In this document: piece by piece, positions 1 through 5,536 of the stretch
Layout: every line of letters starts with the position of its first letter
Position numbering within the stretch: position 1 is the first letter of the stretch
Assembly (NCBI GenBank): GCA_028872685.1
Contig: JAPKEI010000168.1
Span: 1-6,242, forward strand
DNA from: Verrucomicrobiota bacterium
Lineage (GTDB): Bacteria; Verrucomicrobiota; Verrucomicrobiia; Limisphaerales; UBA1100
Direction: 5' to 3'
Length of the DNA stretch: 6,242 nt
Translations under genes and position numbers: made by a program
The notes under the pieces: model-generated
What the model was told of the DNA's origin: nothing
Seen by the model: the letters and a program-made list of their open reading frames with translations, nothing else
Database searches by the model: none

Positions 1-733
1 TGGCCTCGAGGTTTTGTGATTCGAAGGCGGCGATGTTCCGGCGGGCGCAAGCGCGGGCTTTGGCGAGCTGGCCGCTGTGGGCGTAGAGAGCGCCGCAGCA
101 GGTTTGGTTTTCGGGGCAGTGCACGTCCCAGCCATCTTGATTGAGCAATTGCACGGTGGCTTCGTTGGTGCGGGCGAACATCACCTGCATTACGCAGCCT
201 TCGATGAAGCCTACTTGCCCGCTTGCGGGTTGGGCGCGGGCGGGGTTTTGTTTTGGGGTTCTCGATGTGGAAGAATGTTCGGGAACCAACTCCAACGCCT
301 CGCGCGCCATTCGGGGGGCGATCCAAATGAAAGGTCGGCGCTTCATGAGCCTGCCGAAAAACAATGCCAATTTTAAGCGGCGTGGAAAGGGGAACACTTG
401 CTCGATGGCGATGCGGCGCAGAAGAGTTTGAAACCACCCGCGCCGGTGGTGGTGTTCGATGTGATCTCGGGTGTGTTCGAGTAGGTGACCGTATTCCACG
501 CCGCTGGGGCAGGCGCTTTCACAGGCGCGGCAGCCAAGGCAGCGGTCGATGTGCCGGATGGTGGCGGCCTCCATCGGCAGCCGGCCGGATTGCAGTGCGC
601 GCATCAGGTAAATCCGTCCACGTGGCGAGTCGTTTTCATTTCCTGTCTCGAGATACGTGGGGCAGGCTGAAAGGCAAAGGCCGCAATGGACGCAGGCGAG
701 CGACTTATCTTCATCGATGAAGGGCTCTATCAT
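1..733 (-). CDS. glcF: Glycolate oxidase iron-sulfur subunit GlcF (3' end beyond window)
   Basis: This is the iron-sulfur subunit of glycolate oxidase, which carries electrons from the flavin subunits GlcD/GlcE towards the respiratory chain. The reading frame is open from the ATG at 733 to the window edge and gives 244 complete codons, so roughly 60% of a typical GlcF of about 400 residues is visible. I translated it by hand. It has two 4Fe-4S ferredoxin motifs, CVHCGLCLSACP at residues 14-25 and CLGCRACESACP at 65-76. These are followed by the first cysteine-rich (CCG) domain, with GCVMQ at 179-183 and CCGALYAHSG from 212. The second cysteine-rich domain would lie outside the window. The start codon overlaps the glcE stop as ATGA, which suggests translational coupling, and no Shine-Dalgarno sequence is evident. 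A related lactate-utilisation (LutA/LldE-type) iron-sulfur protein is the main alternative, but the two ferredoxin motifs and the position after glcDE favour GlcF. Confidence 0.93.
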   Translation of the reverse strand, partial: MIEPFIDEDKSLACVHCGLCLSACPTYLETGNENDSPRGRIYLMRALQSGRLPMEAATIRHIDRCLGCRACESACPSGVEYGHLLEHTRDHIEHHHRRGWFQTLLRRIAIEQVFPFPRRLKLALFFGRLMKRRPFIWIAPRMAREALELVPEHSSTSRTPKQNPARAQPASGQVGFIEGCVMQVMFARTNEATVQLLNQDGWDVHCPENQTCCGALYAHSGQLAKARACARRNIAAFESQNLEA

Positions 734-1662
734 AGCGTGGATAAAATGCCTTTGGGATCGAAGATGTTCTTGATGCGGGTTTGCAGTGCGGGCGGACCCG
801 AAGCGAGGTCGACACCAATCCCGCCTTTGAAGTTTTCCGGATGATGATGGCGCACGTACATGATGCCATTGCCCGCGCGCGCAACGAAATCACAGTCGGT
901 CATTGAGCGGAGGTGATTGATTGTATCAGCGGGTGCTACGGATTCAGTCACGTGCGCGGTGGGCCGGAATGTCGCGTCGTAATCAAGGTTTGCTTCGGAT
1001 TGCAGGCCGAGTTTTCTGGCGGCCTTTGCTTGTGACTCAACATCCGCGCGCGCGCCAGCGAAGCCGGCCACGAAATTGACGGGTTGCCCGTTGAGGCGAT
1101 GGAGGTCGAGCACGTGCGGTTGCAAATCTGATCCCCAAAGTTGCTCCAGCGATTGCTCCGCGTCATCGAACGAGGCGCATTCTTTTTTGAGAAACACTTC
1201 CGCTTCCGGCTTTGGGAGTAGTTTGAAAGTAGCCTCCACAATGACGCCGAGCGTGCCGCGGCTGCCGATGAACAGTTTGCACAAATCAAAGCCCGCGACA
1301 TTTTTGACCACCTTTCCGCCATTGCGAACGAGCCGCCCATCGGGGAGTACCACCGCAATGCCAATCAACCAATCGCGCACCGTGCCAAACCCAAACCGGC
1401 GCGGCCCGCTGGCGTTGCCCGCGAGTAGCGCGCCGATAGAACGATTGGCGGGGCAGGGCGGATCCACCGGCAGCCATTGGTTTTGCTGGGCAAGTTGCGT
1501 TTGGAAATCGCCCAAAGTCATTCCCGCCTGCGCTGTCGCGGTCATATCTTCGGGCACGTGCTCAATCAAGTCGCCGATGGCCGACAAGTCCATCGCCTCG
1601 ACGACCTTCGCTTTTGGAAGTTGCTCGCGTAATTGGTCGATGCTGTTTGGGGTGAGAGTCAC
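730..1662 (-). CDS. glcE: Glycolate oxidase FAD-binding subunit GlcE (short N-terminus)
   Basis: This is the second flavin-type subunit of glycolate oxidase (VAO/FAD_binding_4 fold), acting with GlcD and GlcF to oxidise glycolate to glyoxylate. The protein has 310 residues, against about 350 for E. coli GlcE. Family hallmarks visible are DPPCPANRSIGALLAGNASG around residues 67-86, GPRRFGFGTVRDWLIG at 86-101, NGGKVVKNVAGFDLCKL at 114-130, GSRGTLGV at 133-140, and a C-terminal FDPKGIL at 301-307. The start is a GTG that overlaps the glcD stop as GTGA; the next in-frame ATG is codon 24. The N-terminus is odd. The segment that in relatives holds the Gly-rich FAD pyrophosphate loop (roughly 17-20 residues between the first helix and the 'DLS...' strand) appears to be absent, and the end lacks the usual NPGR tail. 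Whether it binds FAD itself is therefore open. It sits between glcD and glcF and is surely co-expressed with them. Confidence 0.9.
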   Translation of the reverse strand: MTLTPNSIDQLREQLPKAKVVEAMDLSAIGDLIEHVPEDMTATAQAGMTLGDFQTQLAQQNQWLPVDPPCPANRSIGALLAGNASGPRRFGFGTVRDWLIGIAVVLPDGRLVRNGGKVVKNVAGFDLCKLFIGSRGTLGVIVEATFKLLPKPEAEVFLKKECASFDDAEQSLEQLWGSDLQPHVLDLHRLNGQPVNFVAGFAGARADVESQAKAARKLGLQSEANLDYDATFRPTAHVTESVAPADTINHLRSMTDCDFVARAGNGIMYVRHHHPENFKGGIGVDLASGPPALQTRIKNIFDPKGILSTL

Positions 1663-3092
1663 GCGTGGGCTTGTTTGCGGGGTGCAAATTCCGCGCAGCG
1701 TTTGCCGCCGGGGAACATTTTGTGTGGATTGCAGCGTTGGGCGGGGTCGAAGGCGCGGCGCAGCATTTTCATTGCGGCGAGGTCATCCTCCGAAAACTGC
1801 TTGGGCATGAAATCGATTTTCTCCGCGCCGATACCATGTTCGCCGGTGACACTGCCGCCGAGGGCGATGCACTTTTCCAAAATATCGTGACCGGCCGCCA
1901 GCGCGCGCTTAGTTTCGCCCGGCTTGCGTTCATCGTAGAGAATTAGTGGATGGATGTTGCCGTCGCCGGCGTGGAAAACATTTGGGATGCGCAAGTCGTG
2001 CTTTTCGCTGGTGGCCCGGATGAAGCGCATTATCTCCGGCAGTTTGCTGCGCGGCACGACGCCGTCTTGCGTGACGTAGTTTGGGCTCAGTCGGCCGATA
2101 GCACCAAAGGCGCGTTTGCGGCATTTCCAGATTGCGGCGCGCTCGGTGTCATCCTTGGCGACGCGAACTTCACGGGCGTTGTTTTGGTGGCAGATTTTTT
2201 CGACTTGTTTGCCTTGCGCCTTGATTCCATCGGGTAAGCCATCGAGTTCCACGATGAGTACCGCGCCGGCATCGAGCGGGAAACCGAAGTGATACGCCTC
2301 CTCAACGGCCTGTGTGATGAGTTGATCCATCATCTCCAACGCGCCGGGCACAATGCCCGCGCGGATGATTTCGCTGACGGTTTGGCTGGCATCATCCACG
2401 CTTTCAAAAATGCCGAGAAAAGTCTTGAACGCGGGTGGAGTTTTCATCAAACGCACCAACACGCGCGTGACCACGCCGAACATTCCCTCGCAGCCGATCG
2501 CCGCGCCGCGCAGGTCGTAACCGTCTACTTCCTCGCCGCCGTCCGGCTCGATGCCGAGCCATTCCACGGTGCCATCGGGTAAGACCATTTCGTAGCCGAG
2601 GACGTGATTGGTGGTGACGCCATTCTTGAGCGTGTGCGGCCCGCCGGAGTTGGTGGCCACGTTGCCGCCGATGGTGCAGGCGGATTGACTGGAAGGATCA
2701 GGCGCGAAAAATAATCCGTGCGACGCGGCATCGCGGGTGATCCACGCGTTGACGCAGCCGGCTTCCACGAGCGCGCGGCGGTTGCGGGCATCGACGTTTA
2801 GCACGCGGTTCATTCGCGTGAGGGCGATCATCACGCCACCATCCACCGCCAGTACCGTGCCGCTAAGGCTGGTGCCCGCGCCGCGCGGGATGATGGGGAG
2901 TTTCAGCTGGTTGCAGAGCTTCACGATGGCAACGACCTCATCGGTGGTGCGTGGCAAAACCACGGCGGTGGGTAAATTTTTCTCCAACGTGTACGCATCA
3001 CATTCGTACACGAGCAACTCTTCCTCAGCAGACAAGACCGCCTCCGCGCCAACGATGGTTTGCAGTTCGTGGATGAGGTTCGTCTGACCCAT
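1659..3092 (-). CDS. glcD: Glycolate oxidase FAD-linked catalytic subunit GlcD
   Basis: This is the catalytic flavoprotein of glycolate oxidase, which oxidises glycolate (and often D-lactate) to the 2-oxoacid. From the ATG at 3092 it has 477 residues, close to the 499 of E. coli GlcD. In numbering from that ATG, the FAD-binding domain shows PRGAGTSLSG at about 69-78, PDPSSQSACTIGGNVATNSG from about 131, and CEGMFGVVT at about 201-209. The C-terminal FAD-oxidase domain has VFHAGDGNIHP at about 372-382, GGSVTGEHGIG at about 412-422 and a final FDPAQRCNP. An alternative GTG start at 3104 adds four residues (MRPA) and has a weak AAAGGG about 10 nt upstream. I chose the ATG because the core alignment does not need the extra residues and because the inverted repeat described separately lies just upstream of it. 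It is the first gene of the glcDEF run and is divergent from the aminotransferase. Confidence 0.94.
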   Translation of the reverse strand: MGQTNLIHELQTIVGAEAVLSAEEELLVYECDAYTLEKNLPTAVVLPRTTDEVVAIVKLCNQLKLPIIPRGAGTSLSGTVLAVDGGVMIALTRMNRVLNVDARNRRALVEAGCVNAWITRDAASHGLFFAPDPSSQSACTIGGNVATNSGGPHTLKNGVTTNHVLGYEMVLPDGTVEWLGIEPDGGEEVDGYDLRGAAIGCEGMFGVVTRVLVRLMKTPPAFKTFLGIFESVDDASQTVSEIIRAGIVPGALEMMDQLITQAVEEAYHFGFPLDAGAVLIVELDGLPDGIKAQGKQVEKICHQNNAREVRVAKDDTERAAIWKCRKRAFGAIGRLSPNYVTQDGVVPRSKLPEIMRFIRATSEKHDLRIPNVFHAGDGNIHPLILYDERKPGETKRALAAGHDILEKCIALGGSVTGEHGIGAEKIDFMPKQFSEDDLAAMKMLRRAFDPAQRCNPHKMFPGGKRCAEFAPRKQAHA

Positions 3093-3098
3093 TGCGGG

Positions 3099-3151
3099 AC
3101 GCACCGTGCCAAAACCCTTTACCTGTGTCGAGGCGTGCGGCTACGGTGCGT
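3099..3151. promoter_or_regulatory. Perfect 9-bp inverted repeat in the divergent glcD/aminotransferase gap
   Basis: ACGCACCGT at 3099-3107 is the exact reverse complement of ACGGTGCGT at 3143-3151, with 35 nt between the arms. Centre to centre the arms are 44 bp apart, close to four helical turns. Read outward on each strand, the same 9-mer lies 6 nt before the glcD ATG and 4 nt before the aminotransferase ATG. This could be a paired operator for a shared regulator, or a common leader element. No strong -35/-10 pair is evident in the gap; a weak candidate for the plus strand is TTTACC (3118-3123) with TACGGT (3142-3147). The regulatory function is inference. Confidence 0.4.
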
Positions 3152-3155
3152 GCGC

Positions 3156-4265
3156 ATGAATGTTGGAAAATTCCTTCCGCCCACCCGCACGCTCCTCGGC
3201 CCCGGCCCGAGTGGTGTGGCTCCATCCGTTTTGGAGGCGATGAGCCAGCCGTTGGTGGGGCATCTCGATCCGTCATTTATTTCAATGATGGATGAAATTA
3301 AAGCGATGCTCCGCGCGGTGATGCTCACGGAAAATCAAATGACCTTTCCTGTCAGCGGTACCGGCAGCGCGGGCATGGAGTTTTGTTTTGTGAATCTGAT
3401 CGAGCCGGGCGACGAAGTGATTGTCGGTATCAACGGCGTGTTCGGCACACGGATGGCCGATGTGGCCGAACGCTGCGGCGCGAAGGTCACCCGCGTGGAA
3501 GCTGAATGGGGCCGCATCATTGAGCCCGCTCAAATCGCCGCCGCGTTGGGAAAGGTAAAGCCTAAGTTCGTCGCCATCGTTCACGCCGAGACCTCGACTG
3601 GCGCGCTGACGCCCATCGAGGAAATTTCAAAAATCGTGCACGGCGCCGACGCGTTGTTGTTGCTCGATGCCGTCACTTCTCTCGGCGGCTGCCCTGTTCG
3701 TGTAGATGACTGGCAAGTGGACGCCATTTACAGCGGCACACAAAAATGCCTCAGTTGCCCGCCTGGGCTTTCGCCGGTTTCGCTCAGCGAGCGTGCAATG
3801 GACGCCATTCGCGGCCGTACGCAAGGCGTGCAAAGTTGGTATCTCGACGTCAATCTGCTGGCCAACTATTGGGGCGAAGGCGCGCGCGTGTACCACCACA
3901 CCGCGCCCATTTCGATGAATTACGCACTGCACGAAGCCCTTCGGCTGGTGCTGGAAGAAGGCCTCGAGAATCGCTGGGCTCGGCACGAAGCCAACCATAA
4001 TTTATTGCGGGCTGGTCTCGCCGAGATGGGCCTCGGCATTGCCTCGCAGGAAGGTCACCAACTTTGGCAACTTAATGCCGTGAGCATCCCCGAAGGCACC
4101 GACGAAGCCGCCGTGCGCGCCGCCTTACTCAACGACCACGGCATCGAAGTCGGCCCGGGGCTCGGCCCCCTCGCCGGCAAAGTCTGGCGTATTGGCCTGA
4201 TGGGCCATTCCTCTAGTAAAGAAAATGTCAACCGCGTGTTGGCGGCATTGAAGGAACTGCTTTAG
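3156..4265 (+). CDS. Class V alanine/serine-glyoxylate aminotransferase (PLP-dependent)
   Basis: This is a fold-type I PLP enzyme of class V that transfers an amino group from alanine or serine to glyoxylate, giving glycine. The protein has 369 residues, near the 392 of human AGXT, with which it shares several stretches: LLGPGPS at 13-19, SGTGSAGMEF at 67-76, the PLP-contacting aspartate in LLLDAVTSLGG at 168-178 (Asp171), the Schiff-base lysine in SGTQKCLSCPPG (Lys197), YHHTAPIS at 246-253, GLENRWARH at 269-277, and a C-terminal WRIGLMGHSS holding the carboxylate-binding arginine (Arg345). The ATG at 3156 fits the family start; the frame stays open upstream to 3060, but that part overlaps glcD and shows no family similarity. 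Divergence from glcDEF suggests it consumes the glyoxylate that glycolate oxidase makes. Amino-donor preference cannot be read from sequence alone, and ureidoglycine-glyoxylate aminotransferase (PucG-like) is a less likely alternative. Confidence 0.9.
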   Translation: MNVGKFLPPTRTLLGPGPSGVAPSVLEAMSQPLVGHLDPSFISMMDEIKAMLRAVMLTENQMTFPVSGTGSAGMEFCFVNLIEPGDEVIVGINGVFGTRMADVAERCGAKVTRVEAEWGRIIEPAQIAAALGKVKPKFVAIVHAETSTGALTPIEEISKIVHGADALLLLDAVTSLGGCPVRVDDWQVDAIYSGTQKCLSCPPGLSPVSLSERAMDAIRGRTQGVQSWYLDVNLLANYWGEGARVYHHTAPISMNYALHEALRLVLEEGLENRWARHEANHNLLRAGLAEMGLGIASQEGHQLWQLNAVSIPEGTDEAAVRAALLNDHGIEVGPGLGPLAGKVWRIGLMGHSSSKENVNRVLAALKELL

Positions 4266-5236
4266 TTCACCTTGCGCAACAACTCGTTAACGCGCGTGAA
4301 ATGTTTGGCGGGGAAACCCATTGCCACTTTCGTTTGGTAATCCTGTTCGATGGGGTTTTGAATTTTGCGGAGGTCGGAAAGTTGATCGCTGTCGATGAGG
4401 CCGCGCAGCCACGCCCAGAAGGCGGAGGTCGGCACGGGATAATCGCTGCCGTGCACGGCGCGCGAGGCGAGGAGTTCGTTTTCCAGACAAGGGCGAAGAC
4501 CATGGCTGCGGGTGGGGACGTTGAGCGCGCTGGAATCGGCGTAAAGATTTTTGTGATCGCGCATCATTGTCACGAGGGTGGGAAGGTAGTCTGGGTCGAA
4601 TGGCCCGCTGCCAGTGGCGGCGTGAGCGGCGATGACATTCACGCCGCACTCAAGCGGGAGGCGAAGGGTTTTGGGGTTGGCGTAATCGGCATTGACGACT
4701 TCGAGCGTATGCTCGCCGCCGGTGTGGGCAAGAAACGGAAGTCCGGCCTCGGCCATCCGATTCCAAAACGGTTTGAAACGCGAATCATTGCAATCGATGT
4801 TCTGGCAATTAGGTAGACACTTCATCATCACCGCGCCGGCTTCCAGACATCGGTCGAGTTCATCCATCGCATCGGGTCTGGCTGGGTGGATAGACACGGC
4901 GGGGAGGAACTCCGGATGCTCGTTGGCCAGCTTCAACACAAGGTTATTGGGCACAAAAGCGCTCCCACGGTCTTTCAGCAAACTACCATTTGTGTCATAA
5001 ACAGCTTCCTGAGCCAAGAGGCACACGGCGTCCACGGCGGATTCTCTTATGTAATGCAGCAGTCGGTTGCGGTACAAATCATCAAAATCCGCTGCTCGCA
5101 GCGCCTTGGTGGGAATGCCCAATTTACGGAGCATGAGGGCATAGAGCGGGAGTTTGGCCGCCGTAACGCGAATCCAGCAACCATTTCCGCTAGCCTCATT
5201 GCCCACCATGTGGACGTGCATGTCGACGATTTTCAT
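4262..5236 (-). CDS. Amidohydrolase-2 family metal-dependent TIM-barrel hydrolase
   Basis: This 324-residue protein looks like a metal-dependent hydrolase or decarboxylase of the amidohydrolase-2 family (PF04909 type). Visible motifs in barrel order are the N-terminal metal site DMHVH (His7, His9), a lysine in MMKCLPNC (Lys139) near the position used in this superfamily, FLAHTGGEH (His171), VIAAHAATG (His205) and the terminal aspartate in VHGSDYP (Asp265). A full active site is therefore present, and the enzyme is probably cytoplasmic because no signal peptide is seen. I chose the ATG at 5236 since the barrel begins there (MKIVDMHVHM). The frame is open further upstream to 5347, but that part is just the tRNA-Ser gene read as protein. 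It starts 25 nt after the tRNA CCA end, with no clear Shine-Dalgarno, and its stop overlaps the aminotransferase stop by 4 bases (TTAG, convergent). The substrate is unknown, and a link with glycolate metabolism is not demonstrated. Confidence 0.83.
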   Translation of the reverse strand: MKIVDMHVHMVGNEASGNGCWIRVTAAKLPLYALMLRKLGIPTKALRAADFDDLYRNRLLHYIRESAVDAVCLLAQEAVYDTNGSLLKDRGSAFVPNNLVLKLANEHPEFLPAVSIHPARPDAMDELDRCLEAGAVMMKCLPNCQNIDCNDSRFKPFWNRMAEAGLPFLAHTGGEHTLEVVNADYANPKTLRLPLECGVNVIAAHAATGSGPFDPDYLPTLVTMMRDHKNLYADSSALNVPTRSHGLRPCLENELLASRAVHGSDYPVPTSAFWAWLRGLIDSDQLSDLRKIQNPIEQDYQTKVAMGFPAKHFTRVNELLRKVN

Positions 5237-5261
5237 AGGAATATTGGCAAAAAACGGCAAA

Positions 5262-5353
5262 TGGCGGAAGGGGTGGGATTCGAACCCACGGAACGGTTGC
5301 CCGTTCACTCGATTTCGAATCGAGCGCCTTCGACCGGACTCAGCCACCCTTCC
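5262..5353 (-). tRNA. tRNA-Ser, anticodon CGA (reads UCG), CCA encoded
   Basis: The minus strand folds as a class II tRNA of 92 nt. The acceptor arms GGAAGGG (5347-5353) and CCCTTCC (5266-5272) pair perfectly, with discriminator G at 5265 and a genome-encoded CCA at 5262-5264. The anticodon stem CTCGA/TCGAG closes the loop TTCGAAA with anticodon CGA at 5315-5317. The long variable arm pairs GAACGG with CCGTTC around a GCAA loop, and the T arm is GTGGG-TTCGAAT-CCCAC. The long variable arm, the discriminator G and the anticodon all agree on serine. Confidence 0.97.
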
Positions 5354-5364
5354 ACGCGGCGCGC

Positions 5365-5393
5365 AGTGTACGGGAGCTCAGGGGATGACTCAA
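5365..5393 (-). promoter_or_regulatory. Sigma70-like promoter for tRNA-Ser
   Basis: On the minus strand, TTGAGT (5388-5393) and TACACT (5365-5370) are separated by exactly 17 nt, and each matches the -35 and -10 consensus at four of six positions. The -10 box ends 11 nt before the first tRNA base, so transcription would begin with a leader of only a few nucleotides. The bases just after the -10 box are GCGCGCC, a GC-rich discriminator of the type known for stable RNA genes under stringent control in well-studied bacteria. The placement is convincing; use in this organism is inferred. Confidence 0.6.
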
Positions 5394-5498
5394 TCCGATT
5401 TGTTAAACCTGCTGAAATTTTAAAACCCCAGTGCCTTATTGCAAAAATAATACATCAGTTGTAACCACCGACACCCCGTCAAACGTCCAATTTTGTAT

Positions 5499-5517
5499 GG
5501 ACAGGATGGCCCTGTCC
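5499..5517 (+). promoter_or_regulatory. Perfect 7-bp hairpin/palindrome upstream of the repeat-protein gene
   Basis: GGACAGG and CCTGTCC form a perfect 7-bp stem around the 5-nt loop ATGGC, ending 19 nt before the ATG at 5537. It may be an operator or a 5' untranslated stem-loop. It lacks a clean following T-run on either strand, so I do not call it a terminator. It lies in the 183-nt gap between the tRNA and the repeat-protein gene (5354-5536), whose only other recognisable element is the tRNA promoter on the minus strand. No convincing plus-strand -35/-10 pair was found. Confidence 0.4.
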
Positions 5518-5536
5518 GCTTAATTTAAAGACGGTT

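Noticed and set aside
1076..1810. Long plus-strand open frame of 244 codons opposite glcE/glcD
   Set aside because: It is antisense to clearly conserved GlcE and GlcD coding sequence, is Ser/Arg-rich with no recognisable motif, and is typical of GC-rich shadow frames.
3060..3155. N-terminal extension of the aminotransferase from 3060
   Set aside because: It overlaps the start of glcD on the other strand, carries no family similarity, and the ATG at 3156 matches the family start.
5237..5347. N-terminal extension of the amidohydrolase up to 5347 (MAESGRRRSIRNR...)
   Set aside because: The extra 37 codons are the tRNA-Ser gene and spacer translated; the enzyme fold begins at the ATG at 5236.
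4886..5464. Plus-strand open frames (also 5154-5423) giving peptides such as GWDSNPRNGCPF or GVGFEPTERLP across the tRNA
   Set aside because: These are the tRNA-Ser gene read as protein on the opposite strand, a well-known spurious peptide class in databases; the rest is antisense to the amidohydrolase.
5499..5530. Hairpin at 5499-5517 considered as a rho-independent terminator
   Set aside because: The sequence following the stem on the plus strand is GCTTAATTTAAAG and on the minus strand ATACAAAATT, with no T-run, and no gene ends next to it.
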